NCBI GenBank assembly: GCA_947472735.1
Contig: CANJBY010000005.1
Span: 17,175-81,174, forward strand
Direction: 5' to 3'
Origin: Sphingomonadaceae bacterium
GTDB taxonomy: Bacteria; Pseudomonadota; Alphaproteobacteria; Sphingomonadales; Sphingomonadaceae
Length of the DNA: 64,000 nt
Part shown: positions 36,238 through 46,078 of the stretch, piece after piece
Position numbering within the stretch: the stretch's first letter is position 1
Layout of the letters: the number at the start of each line of letters is the position of its first letter
Position numbers and translations under genes: made by a program
The notes under the pieces: generated by a model
The model's input: only the letters and a program-made list of their open reading frames with translations
What the model was told of the DNA's origin: nothing
Database searches by the model: none

Positions 36238-38178
36238 ATGGCCCGCAAGTCTGCCCCACCACCCAATCGCGACAGTGCCGAGCGCTTTAACGAGGAGCGC
36301 GCTGCTTATACGCTCAGGGGCAGCGATCAGCCCGACCTCGACCAGGGCGTCGCCGCAATCCGCGAGACCCAGGCGACCTTGCCGGCCAAGCCCGGCGTTT
36401 ACCGGATGTGCGACGCCAAGGGCGATGTGCTCTATGTCGGCAAGGCCCGCGTGCTGCGCAACCGGGTGGCGAACTATACCCAGGTCGATCGGCTGCCGCA
36501 GCGGCTCAAGCGGATGGTCAGCCAGACCCGCAGCATGACCATCGTCACCACCAATTCCGAGGCCGAGGCGCTGCTACTCGAGGCGCAGCTGATCAAGCGC
36601 TTCCGTCCGCCCTACAACGTGCTGCTGCGGGATGACAAAAGCTTCCCGTTCATCCTGCTGCGTGCTGATCACGCGTTTCCCCGGATCATGAAGCACCGCG
36701 GTGCGCGCAAGGCGAAGGGTGATTACTATGGCCCCTTTGCCAGCGCCGGGTCAGTCAACACCACGATCAATGCGATGCAGAAGCTGTTCCTGCTGCGCAG
36801 TTGTACCGACAGCTTCCTCTCGCGGCGCGACCGGCCTTGCCTGCTTTATCAGATCAAGCGCTGCTCGGCGCCGTGTGTCGAACGGATTGACGAAGCCGGC
36901 TATGCCGAACTGGTCCGGCAGGCGAAGGACTTCCTTGGCGGCAAGAGTTCCTCCGTGCAGCGAGAACTCGAAGAGCAGATGGCTGCTGCCGCTGCTGCGC
37001 TCGATTTCGAACGTGCCGCCATGCTGCGCGACCGCTTGCGCGCTGCGACCTTCATTCAGGGCAGCCAGGCGATCAATGCCGAAGGGCTGGGCAACGCCGA
37101 TGTCTTCGCCATGGCGACCAAGGCCGGACAAGTGGCAGTGCAGGCGTTCTTCATTCGCGGGGGCCAGAACTGGGGGCACCGCGCGTTCTTCCCCAGCCAC
37201 ACCGAGGGGCTGGAGGAAGGCGAGGTGCTCGCCGCGTTCCTCGCCCAGTTCTACGAGGAAGTGCCCCCGGCACGGACGATCCTGGTCGATCGGGAATTGC
37301 CCGAAGCGGAGCTGCTGGCCGAGGCATTCCGGGCCGGAGCAGGCGGCAAGATCGACATCTCCGTCCCGCAGCGCGGCGACCGGCGGCGGCTGATGGAACA
37401 GGCGGCCCGCAACGCCGTGGAGGCGCTTGATCGGCGGCTCGCGGAGAGCGGCTCCAAGGCCAAGGTCAATCGGGAGATGGCGGAGTTCTTCGAGCTGGCC
37501 GAAGTGCCGCAGCGGATCGAGGTCTACGACAACAGCCATATCCAGGGCACCAATGCGCTGGGGGCCATGATCGTTGCCGGGCCGGAAGGGTTCATCAAGG
37601 GCCAGTACCGCAAATGGAACATTAAGGCCGCCCAGACCAATGATGACTTCGCGATGATGCGCGAGGTCTTCCAGCGGCGCTTTGCCCGGGCGCAGGAGGC
37701 AGACCCGGATCGCGACAGCGGCATGTGGCCCGACCTCGTGCTGATCGACGGCGGCAAGGGCCAGATGAGCGCGGTGCGCGATGCACTGGAGGAACTGGGG
37801 ATCGAGGACGTGCCCCTGATCGCCATCGCCAAGGGCCCGAACCACGGCCGTGAGGGGCGCGAGGTGTTTAACTTTCCGGACGGCCGGGAGAGGATGCTCC
37901 CGGTCAATTCGCCGCTGCTGTTTCACCTTCAGCGGCTGCGCGACGAGGTCCACCGCTTTGCCATCGGCGCGCACCGTGACAAGCGCAGCCGGGCCATCAC
38001 CGCCAGCCCGCTGGACGAGATCACCGGCATCGGTCCGGCCCGCAAACGCGCGCTGCTGCTGCACTTCGGCACGGCGGGCAAAGTCCGCGCCGCCTCTCTC
38101 GAAGACCTGCAGCGCGCGCCCGGAGTAAGCGCAGCGGTGGCGCAAGCGGTCTATGATTTCTATCATCCAGGCGGGTGA
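36238..38178 (+). CDS. uvrC: excinuclease ABC subunit C
   Basis: The dual-incision nuclease of nucleotide excision repair, 646 aa. Domains in order: GIY-YIG nuclease (PGVYRMCDAKGDVLYVGKARVLRNRVANY), a Cys-rich region (CLLYQIKRCSAPCVERI), the UVR motif (ELEEQMAAAAAALDFERAAMLRDRL), the RNase H-like nuclease (VYDNSHIQGTNALGAMIV; DLVLIDGGKGQ) and C-terminal helix-hairpin-helix (ITGIGPARKRALLLHFG). The full-length gene is intact. A strong antisense ORF in the track (36751-38817) is a codon-bias shadow. Confidence 0.98.
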   Translation: MARKSAPPPNRDSAERFNEERAAYTLRGSDQPDLDQGVAAIRETQATLPAKPGVYRMCDAKGDVLYVGKARVLRNRVANYTQVDRLPQRLKRMVSQTRSMTIVTTNSEAEALLLEAQLIKRFRPPYNVLLRDDKSFPFILLRADHAFPRIMKHRGARKAKGDYYGPFASAGSVNTTINAMQKLFLLRSCTDSFLSRRDRPCLLYQIKRCSAPCVERIDEAGYAELVRQAKDFLGGKSSSVQRELEEQMAAAAAALDFERAAMLRDRLRAATFIQGSQAINAEGLGNADVFAMATKAGQVAVQAFFIRGGQNWGHRAFFPSHTEGLEEGEVLAAFLAQFYEEVPPARTILVDRELPEAELLAEAFRAGAGGKIDISVPQRGDRRRLMEQAARNAVEALDRRLAESGSKAKVNREMAEFFELAEVPQRIEVYDNSHIQGTNALGAMIVAGPEGFIKGQYRKWNIKAAQTNDDFAMMREVFQRRFARAQEADPDRDSGMWPDLVLIDGGKGQMSAVRDALEELGIEDVPLIAIAKGPNHGREGREVFNFPDGRERMLPVNSPLLFHLQRLRDEVHRFAIGAHRDKRSRAITASPLDEITGIGPARKRALLLHFGTAGKVRAASLEDLQRAPGVSAAVAQAVYDFYHPGG

Positions 38179-38250
38179 GGAGCGGCTGCAATCCGTGCAA
38201 GTTGATAAACATAGCTTCTGCCCATGCAGGAAAATCGAAGGAGCCCTGAA

Positions 38251-39078
38251 GTGAGCAACAGTCCCTGGTCCCACACCCGCAGCGCAAGCATTGCCGACGA
38301 CATTGATTTCGAGATCAAGGGGCAGGAACTGCAATTCCTCGAAATCGAACTCGATCCGGGCGAAAGCGCTGTGGCGGAAGCCGGTGCCATGGTCTGGAAG
38401 GACGCCGCGATCGGCATGAGCACCGTGTTCGGGGACGGACGCGGGGCAGAAGGTGGGTTCATGGGCAAGCTGCTGGGGGCGGGCACGCGGCTCGTCACCG
38501 GCGAAAGCCTGTTCACTACCGTGTTCACTCACAATGGCTCGGGCAAGGCTCGCGTTGCCTTTTCGGCGCCGGTACCCGGAGCGATCCTGCCGCTCAAGCT
38601 GGACGAGGTCGGCGGCACGCTGATCTGCCAGAAGGACAGTTTCCTGGCGGCCGCGCGCGGGGTGTCGATCGGGGTCCAGTTCCAGCGCAAGATCCTGACC
38701 GGCCTGTTCGGCGGGGAAGGCTTCATCATGCAGCGGCTTGATGGTGATGGCTGGGTCTTCGTGCAAATGGGCGGCACCATTGTCGAGCGCACGCTGGCAC
38801 CGGGCGAGGAACTGCATGTCGATACCGGATGCCTTGCTGCCTACACGCCCGATGTCGATTTCGACCTGATCGGTGCCGGCGGGGTCAAGTCGATGCTGTT
38901 CGGCGGGGAGGGACTGTTTTTTGCCCGCCTGCGCGGTCCGGGCAAGGTCTGGATCCAGTCGCTGCCATTTGCCCGACTGGCCGGACGCATGCTGGCGGCA
39001 TCTGGTTCGATGGGCGGACAGAACCGCGGAGAAGGGTCCATGCTGGGCGGTCTGGGCAATCTGCTCGACGGGAATTGA
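38251..39078 (+). CDS. AIM24 / TIGR00266 family protein
   Basis: A 275-aa protein of the TIGR00266/AIM24 family, a beta-helical fold of unknown biochemical role. Visible family blocks: FLEIELDPGESAVAEAGAMVWKDAAIGMSTVFGDG, TTVFTHNGSGKARVAFSAPVPGAILPLKL, QKDSFLAAARGVSIGVQFQRK and LHVDTGCLAAYTPDVDFDL. The GTG at 38251 has AAGGAG at ideal spacing and is preferred to the upstream ATG at 38224. It follows uvrC by 72 bases. Confidence 0.9.
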   Translation: MSNSPWSHTRSASIADDIDFEIKGQELQFLEIELDPGESAVAEAGAMVWKDAAIGMSTVFGDGRGAEGGFMGKLLGAGTRLVTGESLFTTVFTHNGSGKARVAFSAPVPGAILPLKLDEVGGTLICQKDSFLAAARGVSIGVQFQRKILTGLFGGEGFIMQRLDGDGWVFVQMGGTIVERTLAPGEELHVDTGCLAAYTPDVDFDLIGAGGVKSMLFGGEGLFFARLRGPGKVWIQSLPFARLAGRMLAASGSMGGQNRGEGSMLGGLGNLLDGN

Positions 39079-39096
39079 GCACCGCCCCGGCGCGCC

Positions 39097-39933
39097 CTAG
39101 CGCACCCCGAGCTTGCGCAGCATGCGCCAGCCGATCGCCTTGGCCCGGTTGCGATGCGGCCAGCGGCCTGGTGCCATCGGCTTGAACCCGGCCCGGCGCA
39201 GAATTGCGTTGAAGGCGCGGGCATCGGCTTCGGCATAGCTCCATTCACTGCGCCAGGTGATCGAGAGCGAGACTGACGATTCCGGGCCGTTGCGCACGAA
39301 GTGCGGGGCCATGACCGGCACGAACAAGGCTTCTCCGGCGGCGAGGGCAAAATCCCGGCCGCCGGGCACCAGTTCGTCGCGCCATTTAAGCTCCCGCGGA
39401 CCACCGGTGTGGTAGCTCTCGTGCACCAGATCCGGCGCAAAACTGGCATCACCCGCCGGAAATTGGGTCATTACCTTGGACCCACGGATCTGGAGCAGGA
39501 TGTTGTGCTCCGGATCGAAGTGGTATGGCGTGACGCCGCCGGGTGAAGTGACGAAGATGAAACCCTGGGTCTTGAGCATTCGTCCGGTCTTGGCCTCGAT
39601 CTCGGGCCGGAGCTCGGCCAGCAGCTCAGCCAGAAGTTCGGCATAGGCCGGATGCTGCTCGATGTTCTTGAGCGCTGCCCAGCTGCCGCAACTGCCGATC
39701 GAGCGGATCGTCTCGCCGATGGGTACGCCGGTGGCACCCGGCTTGCCCTCGATGCCGATCGGCAGGTCGGCCAGGTTGTACTCGACCGAGCTTTCCGGGA
39801 GTCCTTCCGCGAGGCGGGCCAGGGCGTCGAGTTCGAGCAGCGGATGCGCACCCAGGGCATGCCGCAGCACATGCGGCGTCTCCGGATAATGCGCGGCAAA
39901 GAGTTGGCGGTCCTGCGGCGAAAAGACGGTCAT
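39097..39933 (-). CDS. cupin-like (JmjC-type) oxygenase-fold protein
   Basis: A 278-aa double-stranded beta-helix protein. The Fe(II)-binding HxD is in YHFDPEHNILLQIRGSK and a distal histidine in VMAPHFVRNGPE, with an arginine/lysine-rich strand between. Such proteins are 2-oxoglutarate-dependent hydroxylases or inactive relatives. Its start overlaps the stop of the upstream BioF2/CelD-like acyltransferase (ATGA), so the two proteins are made together, perhaps modifying the same product. Confidence 0.78.
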   Translation of the reverse strand: MTVFSPQDRQLFAAHYPETPHVLRHALGAHPLLELDALARLAEGLPESSVEYNLADLPIGIEGKPGATGVPIGETIRSIGSCGSWAALKNIEQHPAYAELLAELLAELRPEIEAKTGRMLKTQGFIFVTSPGGVTPYHFDPEHNILLQIRGSKVMTQFPAGDASFAPDLVHESYHTGGPRELKWRDELVPGGRDFALAAGEALFVPVMAPHFVRNGPESSVSLSITWRSEWSYAEADARAFNAILRRAGFKPMAPGRWPHRNRAKAIGWRMLRKLGVR

Positions 39934-41120
39934 GGTTTCAGTCCCACGGGATTGCGCCGAAGTTCGGCTTTGAGCAGCAAGCGGAAAGCGCGGCGCCGGA
40001 GCGGGCCGCCGATGGCGATCGATATCCGGCCGACCGCGCGGCGTTCACTCCATAGATGGTCAATCATCGGATGATCGGCGGCGGCGCAGCTATCGGTCCA
40101 GGCGATGTCTGCGCGCTCCAGCACGGCCAGGTTCTCGCGCTGGAGCAAGACGCCCGGCGAAAATCTCGAATAGCGCTCGTCAAAAGCGGTCTTGAAGGAA
40201 TAGGCGCCGGGTGGTGTCAGTAAGCTGGCGAGCATCGCGATGGGCTGGCCGTCAAGCGTAAGCGAAAGCCGCTCCAACTTGCCTCGGTCCGCCGCACCGG
40301 CAAGGGCGTCGCCGAACAAGGTCTGCGTTGCCTGATGGGAGGCCAGCGCCGATCCCGCTGCGCCCTTCCAGCCCGACGCTTCGAGCGCGAGAAAATCATC
40401 GCACCAGCGCCGCAGCCCGCTGGCGTCGGTACGCCGATTTACTCGCAAGTCGCCCAGCTCGGATAGCCGGGCATGTTGTCGTCGCAGTTCCTTGCGCTTC
40501 TTGCCGGATAGCGCGGCTTCGAGATAGGCGTCCGGCGAGTGCCCCGAGGCGAGCATCGCACGGTTCTCCCGGAACACGGTTCCGGCCTCACGCTGTTGCA
40601 GGGTCAATACATCGACCAGAGCGGCATGAAGCAGCCCTTCGAGCGGGAGTGCCCCGATGTGGAGGAACTGCGCAGGGCCGGGTTCCCGGTCACACCAGGC
40701 AAACAGTGATTGCCAGAAGGCGTGCTCGCTCCCCCGGGCAACCAGCGGCGCACCGAGGAAGCAATTGGCATGGACCCAGTTGCGCATGTGCGGCACCGGC
40801 CAGCGATAGTAGCGCCGCTCGCGCACCAGCGGCATCAGTCCCGCCAGCTGCCCTTCGTGGTTGAGCCGCAAGAGCTGCACCTCGCGACGGGGATCGAGCG
40901 CACGCAAGGCCGGGAGAAGGTACCAGCTTTCAAAGAAAGGGTTGGGCTCGACCGCGTGCTGCGCGAGTGCGTCCCAGGCGGCACGGGCGTTGGGCGCTTC
41001 GAAAACCTGCCAGTCGAGCGCTCGGAGCGAGCCTGCGCTCGGCGCGCCGGCAGGTGCGATTGCCGGCACCGGGCCGGGAGCTTGGAGTGCGAGGCTGTTC
41101 ATGGCCGTATGCGGCGGCAT
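39930..41120 (-). CDS. BioF2/CelD-like GNAT acyltransferase
   Basis: A 396-aa protein with two GNAT-like halves, the FemAB/CelD type. The first half has FFESWYLLPALRALDPRREVQLLRL, and the second has GKLERLSLTLDGQPIAMLASLLTPPGAYSFKTAFDERYSRFSPGVLLQRENL, the acyl-CoA-binding part. KKRKELRRQHARLSELGDL is the conserved basic helix of the family. CelD-like proteins acylate cell-surface polymers or amino acids. Start choice between 41120 and 41102 is open; neither has a strong ribosome binding site. Confidence 0.8.
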   Translation of the reverse strand: MPPHTAMNSLALQAPGPVPAIAPAGAPSAGSLRALDWQVFEAPNARAAWDALAQHAVEPNPFFESWYLLPALRALDPRREVQLLRLNHEGQLAGLMPLVRERRYYRWPVPHMRNWVHANCFLGAPLVARGSEHAFWQSLFAWCDREPGPAQFLHIGALPLEGLLHAALVDVLTLQQREAGTVFRENRAMLASGHSPDAYLEAALSGKKRKELRRQHARLSELGDLRVNRRTDASGLRRWCDDFLALEASGWKGAAGSALASHQATQTLFGDALAGAADRGKLERLSLTLDGQPIAMLASLLTPPGAYSFKTAFDERYSRFSPGVLLQRENLAVLERADIAWTDSCAAADHPMIDHLWSERRAVGRISIAIGGPLRRRAFRLLLKAELRRNPVGLKP

Positions 41121-41165
41121 TAGCGTATGAAAACCAAGGAATTGCTAACAATCCACCCGGAATCA

Positions 41166-41197
41166 AAACCCCGCCCGGATCGCTCCGGACGGGGTTT
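41166..41197 (-). terminator. rho-independent terminator after hppA (bidirectional)
   Basis: AAACCCCGCCCGG and CCGGACGGGGTTT form a 13-base stem with one mismatch and a six-base loop. On the minus strand the stem is followed by TTTT. It lies between the hppA stop and the acyltransferase start, so it ends the hppA transcript. Confidence 0.85.
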
Positions 41198-41224
41198 CAT
41201 TTCACCTTGAAAGGCGCGGCGGGG

Positions 41225-43333
41225 TCAGACCCCGGCGTGCGCCGCCAGCGCGGCGAGCAGAAGCAGCGCCACGATGTTGGTGATCTTGATCATCGGGTTG
41301 ACGGCCGGACCAGCGGTATCCTTGTAGGGATCGCCGACCGTGTCGCCAGTCACCGCGGCCTTGTGGGCGTCAGAGCCCTTGCCGCCGTGATGGCCATCTT
41401 CGATGTACTTCTTGGCGTTGTCCCACGCACCGCCGCCCGAGGTCATCGACACTGCGATGAACAGGCCGCCGACGATCACACCGAGGAGCAGGGCGCCCAG
41501 GGCGGCAAAGCCGTTGGCCTGACCTGCCACTGTGGTGATCACGAAGTAGACCGCAATCGGAGCGAGCACCGGCAGCAGCGACGGGATGATCATCTCCTTG
41601 ATCGCCGCCTTGGTGACCAGATCAACCGTGCGGGCATAGTCCGGCTTGGTCTCATAGGTCATGATGCCCGGGTTCTCCCGGAACTGGTTGCGTACGTCGA
41701 GCACCACGTCGCCCGCAGCGCGGCCAACAGCAGTCATACCCATCGAGCCGAACAGGTTCGGCAACAGCGCGCCGAGCAGCAAGCCAACGATCACATAGGG
41801 ATTCTCAAGGCTGAAATTGACATTCAGCTCAGGGAAGAACTCCTTGAGATCGGTGGTGTAGGCTGCAAACAGCACCAGCGCGGCAAGACCGGCCGAACCG
41901 ATGGCGTAGCCCTTGGTCACGGCCTTGGTGGTGTTGCCCACGGCGTCGAGCGCGTCGGTCTTTTCACGGACCGAATCGTCGAGGCCGGCCATTTCGGCAA
42001 TGCCGCCAGCGTTGTCGGTGACCGGACCGTAAGCGTCGAGCGCCACGACCATGCCGGCCAGCGCCAGCATCGCGGTGGCGGCATAGGCAATGCCCATGAG
42101 CCCGGCGAGCTGGTAAGCGATGACGATGCCGGCGCAGATGACCAGCGTCGGCAAGGCGGTTGCTTCAAGGCTGATGGCGAGACCCTGGATCACGTTGGTG
42201 CCGTGGCCCGTTTCCGATGCCTTGGCGATCGACTTCACCGGGCGATAGTTGGTGCCGGTGTAGTATTCCGTGATCCAGATGATCAGGCCGGTGATGACCA
42301 AGCCCAGGAAGCAGCAGTAGAACAGGACCCGGCCCGAATAGGCCTGATCGCCGATTGCGCTCTCCATGTCGCCGCCCAGTGCATACTGGATGGCCCACCA
42401 GATCGCGGGAACCGACAGCACGGCCGTAACAAGGAAGCCCTTGTACATTGCGCCCATGATGTTCTTGCCGCTGCCGAGACGGACGAAGTACGTGCCGATG
42501 ATCGAGGTGACGATGCAGACGCCGCCGATCAGCAGCGGAAGCGCCATCATCGGCATCAGCAAATCGCCGACGCCCTTGAGCAGCAATGCGGTGAGCACCA
42601 TGGTCGCACCGACGGTGACGACATAGGTTTCGAACAAGTCAGCGGCCATGCCGGCGCAATCGCCCACATTGTCGCCCACGTTGTCCGCAATCACGGCAGG
42701 GTTGCGTGGATCATCTTCAGGAATTCCAGCCTCGACCTTGCCGACGAGGTCGGCGCCGACGTCGGCAGCCTTGGTGAAGATACCGCCGCCGAGACGGGCG
42801 AAGATCGAGATCAGCGAAGCGCCGAAGGCGAGGGCAGTCAGCGCCTCGACCACGGTGCGATCACCTTGCCCAACCGTGTAACCGCCGGGACCGATCAGGT
42901 ACCAGTAGAACACGGCAATGGCGAGGAGCGCGAGGCCCGCAACCAGCATGCCGGTGATGGCGCCCGCGCGAAATGCGAGGGTCAGGCCAGCTTGAAGCCC
43001 GGTCTGCGCAGCCGCAGCGGTCCGGACGTTCGAGCGCACCGAGATGTTCATCCCGATGAAGCCCGCCACGCCTGAAAGCACGGCGCCGATGATGAAGCCG
43101 GCGGCCGAGATTGGCCCAAGCGCCCAGGCCACGATGGCCGCGACGATTACACCGACGATGGCGATGGTGGTGTACTGACGCTTCAGGTAGGCTTGTGCAC
43201 CTTCCTGGATCGCCGCGGCGATCTCCTGCATCTTTTCATTGCCGGCGGGTGCACCGAGCACCTGACGACTGGTGATGAAACCATAGACCACGGCCAATAG
43301 GCCAAGGACTATCGATAATGTGACGAGATTCAC
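41225..43333 (-). CDS. hppA: proton-translocating pyrophosphatase, K+-insensitive
   Basis: Integral membrane pump of 702 aa that couples PPi hydrolysis to H+ export. There are about 16 membrane segments. Catalytic blocks visible: [56 protein letters not shown] and [40 protein letters not shown]. The sequence [10 protein letters not shown] has lysine where K+-dependent pumps have alanine, pointing to the K+-insensitive subtype. GTG at 43333, preceded by GGGGGAG, is preferred over the track start at 43366. Confidence 0.97.
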   Translation of the reverse strand: MNLVTLSIVLGLLAVVYGFITSRQVLGAPAGNEKMQEIAAAIQEGAQAYLKRQYTTIAIVGVIVAAIVAWALGPISAAGFIIGAVLSGVAGFIGMNISVRSNVRTAAAAQTGLQAGLTLAFRAGAITGMLVAGLALLAIAVFYWYLIGPGGYTVGQGDRTVVEALTALAFGASLISIFARLGGGIFTKAADVGADLVGKVEAGIPEDDPRNPAVIADNVGDNVGDCAGMAADLFETYVVTVGATMVLTALLLKGVGDLLMPMMALPLLIGGVCIVTSIIGTYFVRLGSGKNIMGAMYKGFLVTAVLSVPAIWWAIQYALGGDMESAIGDQAYSGRVLFYCCFLGLVITGLIIWITEYYTGTNYRPVKSIAKASETGHGTNVIQGLAISLEATALPTLVICAGIVIAYQLAGLMGIAYAATAMLALAGMVVALDAYGPVTDNAGGIAEMAGLDDSVREKTDALDAVGNTTKAVTKGYAIGSAGLAALVLFAAYTTDLKEFFPELNVNFSLENPYVIVGLLLGALLPNLFGSMGMTAVGRAAGDVVLDVRNQFRENPGIMTYETKPDYARTVDLVTKAAIKEMIIPSLLPVLAPIAVYFVITTVAGQANGFAALGALLLGVIVGGLFIAVSMTSGGGAWDNAKKYIEDGHHGGKGSDAHKAAVTGDTVGDPYKDTAGPAVNPMIKITNIVALLLLAALAAHAGV

Positions 43334-43367
43334 GCGGCTCCCCCTCTTCCTGGTTGCGCATAGCATG

Positions 43368-43389
43368 CGGCCCCGCCGGAACGGGGCCG
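43368..43389. terminator. GC hairpin between thiL and hppA
   Basis: CGGCCCCG, six-base loop, CGGGGCCG: a perfect eight-base stem in the 137-base gap. It has no clear T-run on either side, so it may be a weak terminator of the his-nusB-thiL transcript or an RNA-stabilising hairpin. Confidence 0.4.
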
Positions 43390-43470
43390 ATTAAGCCGTT
43401 TGGGTATAGGCGAGCAGAGACGGCGCGCAAGCCCAAATGCCGCAATTCCGCCGGATTTCCGGGGGGCAAC

Positions 43471-44343
43471 CTAGCTATGTTCGAAACCGAGCGCTTCGCC
43501 TTCCGCTGGAGGCAAGCCGTCCAGCAGCAACGGGTGCGAACCGCGCGGTTGGACCGTGCCGATCCGGATGGCGGTCACGGGCAAGACGACATCGGCGGGC
43601 GCGATGAACAGCAGTTGGTAATCGTCCCCCCAGCGCAAGGCATCGTGCCGCCGGCTCTCGGGGCAGGCAATGGGCACGGCGGCGCTGTCGAGCGCGAGCG
43701 TAACTGCGGAGGCTTCCGCCATCCGGTGCGCGTCAAGCAGGAGCCCGTCAGAGACATCCATCATAGCCGAGACGTGCGGCGCCAGCGCTTGCCCTTGGCG
43801 GAGCAGGGCCGCAGGCCGGCGATAGGCCAGGCTGTCTCCGCTGCCTGCGCGCAAGGCTTCGAGACCGATCATCGCAGCACCGACCGGGCCGGTTATCCAG
43901 ACCGTGTCGCCCGGTGTGGCGCCAGCCCGGGACGGCACGGGTCGGCAGGTGGCGCGTCCGATTGCAGTCAGACCCATGACCTGCGGACCGCTTCCTGCCA
44001 CCGTATCGCCGCCCAGCAGCGCAGCGCCGTAATGGGCCAACGCTGCTGCTAACCCCTCCACGAACCGCGCGTCGTCTCCGTCCAGCATGTAGCCCAGCAG
44101 CACTCCGACCGGCTCCGCGCCCTTGGCGGCGAGATCGGACATGTTGGTGGCAACAAGCTTCCAGGCGACGTCGGCCGGGTCTTGTCCGGGGAGGAAATGC
44201 ACGCCTTCAACCAGCATGTCGTGCGTCAGGATCAGCGTTTCACCGCCGACTTCCAGGACTGCACAGTCATCGCTGAGCCCGCGTGCCGCCGGGTGCGTGG
44301 CCAGGCCGCGCAAGGATGCGATGAGGGCGGATTCGCCGGTCAG
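43471..44343 (-). CDS. thiL: thiamine-monophosphate kinase
   Basis: ATP-dependent kinase making thiamine diphosphate from the monophosphate. Family blocks: ARGLSDDCAVLEVGGETLILTHDMLVEGVHF (metal site), ATNMSDLAAKGAEPVGVLLGYML, LLGGDTVAGSGPQVMGLTAIG and MMDVSDGLLLDAHRMAE. The track begins at a TTG (44313) inside the expected N-terminus. The frame is open only back to a TAA just upstream, and TGESALIASLRGLATHPAARGL would be the normal beginning, reached only from a CTG at 44343 that overlaps the nusB stop. So the gene starts at TTG (280 aa, short) or CTG (290 aa). Confidence 0.92.
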   Translation of the reverse strand: MTGESALIASLRGLATHPAARGLSDDCAVLEVGGETLILTHDMLVEGVHFLPGQDPADVAWKLVATNMSDLAAKGAEPVGVLLGYMLDGDDARFVEGLAAALAHYGAALLGGDTVAGSGPQVMGLTAIGRATCRPVPSRAGATPGDTVWITGPVGAAMIGLEALRAGSGDSLAYRRPAALLRQGQALAPHVSAMMDVSDGLLLDAHRMAEASAVTLALDSAAVPIACPESRRHDALRWGDDYQLLFIAPADVVLPVTAIRIGTVQPRGSHPLLLDGLPPAEGEALGFEHS

Positions 44344-44789
44344 CGCACGCTCTTAGCCACGGAGTCGAGCACGCCATTGACGAACTTCGCCTCGCGGCTG
44401 TCGAAGAAGGCGTGGGCGACGTCGAGGTACTCGCTGATGGCGGTGCCCGTGGGCACGTCGGAGCGGGCCATCAGTTCCCAGGCGCCGGCGCGCAGGATCT
44501 GGAGCATGGTGCGGTCGAGCCGGTGCAGGGTCCAGCCTTCGGCCAACTTGCTTTCCAGCAGAGCGTCGATCTCCTCGCGGCGGGCCAGGACACCTTTGAC
44601 CACATCGTCGAAGAAGGCGGTTTCCGCCGCGGCGAACTGGATGTCGTCGATCTGGGCGCCGAGCCGGTGCTGGTGAAACTCGTCCAGCAACTGGACCCAC
44701 GGAGTGGCTTCCATGTCGTGCTGGTACAGCGCCTGGACAGCGGCAAGCCGCGCCGCGGCGCGCGCGGTCTGGCGGGCGTTCGAACTCAT
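44340..44789 (-). CDS. nusB: transcription antitermination factor NusB
   Basis: A 149-aa all-helical RNA-binding protein; with NusE it binds boxA to support rRNA antitermination. ARLAAVQALYQHDME at the start and the C-terminal TAISEYLDVAHAFFDSREAKFVNGVLDSVAKSVR are typical. Start overlaps the hisD stop by four bases (ATGA). The hisG-hisD-nusB-thiL order is common in sphingomonads. Confidence 0.96.
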   Translation of the reverse strand: MSSNARQTARAAARLAAVQALYQHDMEATPWVQLLDEFHQHRLGAQIDDIQFAAAETAFFDDVVKGVLARREEIDALLESKLAEGWTLHRLDRTMLQILRAGAWELMARSDVPTGTAISEYLDVAHAFFDSREAKFVNGVLDSVAKSVR

Positions 44790-46078
44790 ATTCCAAGCCT
44801 CGTTTCGATCGAGCGGGCGTGTGCCGGCAGGCCTTCGGCGTCGGCCAGCGCGATGGCGGCGGGGCCGATCTGCGCCAGCGCTGCAGCATCTAGCTGGATG
44901 AAGCTGGTGCGCTTCATGAAGTCGAGCACTGAAAGGCCGGAAGAAAAGCGGGCGCGGCGCCCGGTAGGGAGCACGTGGTTCGGACCGGCGACGTAGTCCC
45001 CGACCGCTTCGGGAGTGTAACGCCCCAAGAACACCGACCCGGCGTGTCGGATTAGGCGGAAGATCGCTTCGGGATCATCGGTGGCGATCTCGACGTGCTC
45101 GGCGGCGAGCAGGTTGGCCAGCGCGGCTGCCTCGGCGATGTCAGGCACTTCGATGATTACACCGTGAGTGTTCCAGCTCTCGCTGGCGACGCGGGCGGTG
45201 GGGAGCATGGTCAGTTCCACCCCGACCCGGTCAGCTACGGTGTCAGCAAACAACGGGTCGTCGGTGATCAGGATCGATTGCGCCGCGGGATCGTGCTCAG
45301 CCTGGCTGAGCAGGTCGGCGGCGATCCATTCGGGATCGTTCTTGCCATCGGCGATTACAAGGATTTCGCTAGGTCCGGCGACCATGTCGATCCCGACCAC
45401 GCCGAAGAGCTGGCGCTTGGCCTCGGCCACCCAGGCGTTACCGGGTCCGGTGATGACATCGACCGGACGGATGCGCTGCGTGCCATATGCCAGCGCCGCT
45501 ACCGCCTGCGCCCCGCCGACACGCCAGATCTCGTCCACGCCCGCAAGGTGCGCCGCGGCCAGTACCAGCGGGTTGATCTGCCCTTTGGGAGTGGGGGTGA
45601 CGACCACGAGCCTTTCGACCCCGGCAACCCTGGCCGGAATGGCGTTCATCAGCAGCGATGAAGGATAAGCGGCTCGCCCGCCCGGTACATAAAGGCCGGC
45701 GGCATCGACTGGCCGCCACTTCGCGCCCATGCGCACGCCGGCGGCATCGGTGTCGTCTCGATCGGCCGGGAGCTGCGCCTCGTGGAAGATGCGGATCCGT
45801 TGGGCGGCCAGTTCAAGCGCAGCGCGGAGGTCAGGTAGCAGCGCGTCAAAGGCTTCGCGGCAGGTCTCAGGGCCGATCCGCCAGTCATCGTCGGTGGTCA
45901 GCGCATGACCATCGAAGCGCTGAGTCAGCTCGGCCAAGGCGGCATCCCCGCGGTTCTTCACGTCGTTGAGGATCAGTGCAACATCGCGCGCCACGTCCTC
46001 GTCGCTCTCGCGGCGATCCGCCACCAGACGGCGAAAGGCCTTGTCGAAACCGGAATCGGCGGAATTGAGGCGCAGCAT
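44786..46078 (-). CDS. hisD: histidinol dehydrogenase
   Basis: Zinc-dependent NAD enzyme that performs the last two steps of histidine synthesis, 430 aa. Landmarks: GLYVPGGRAAYPSSLLMNAIPARVAGV, ITGPGNAWVAEAKRQLFGVVGIDMVAGPSEIL, LSQAEHDPAAQSILITDD, NHVLPTGRRARFSSGLSVLDFMKRTSF with the catalytic and zinc-binding histidines. Its start overlaps the hisG stop by one base (TGATG). Confidence 0.98.
   Translation of the reverse strand: MLRLNSADSGFDKAFRRLVADRRESDEDVARDVALILNDVKNRGDAALAELTQRFDGHALTTDDDWRIGPETCREAFDALLPDLRAALELAAQRIRIFHEAQLPADRDDTDAAGVRMGAKWRPVDAAGLYVPGGRAAYPSSLLMNAIPARVAGVERLVVVTPTPKGQINPLVLAAAHLAGVDEIWRVGGAQAVAALAYGTQRIRPVDVITGPGNAWVAEAKRQLFGVVGIDMVAGPSEILVIADGKNDPEWIAADLLSQAEHDPAAQSILITDDPLFADTVADRVGVELTMLPTARVASESWNTHGVIIEVPDIAEAAALANLLAAEHVEIATDDPEAIFRLIRHAGSVFLGRYTPEAVGDYVAGPNHVLPTGRRARFSSGLSVLDFMKRTSFIQLDAAALAQIGPAAIALADAEGLPAHARSIETRLGI

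Noticed and set aside
36751-38817. 688-aa minus-strand ORF opposite uvrC and the AIM24-like gene
   Set aside because: Spans two real genes and has no motif; composition of an antisense frame.
40967-43075. 702-aa plus-strand ORF opposite hppA
   Set aside because: His/Asp/Gln-rich antisense frame of the membrane pump.
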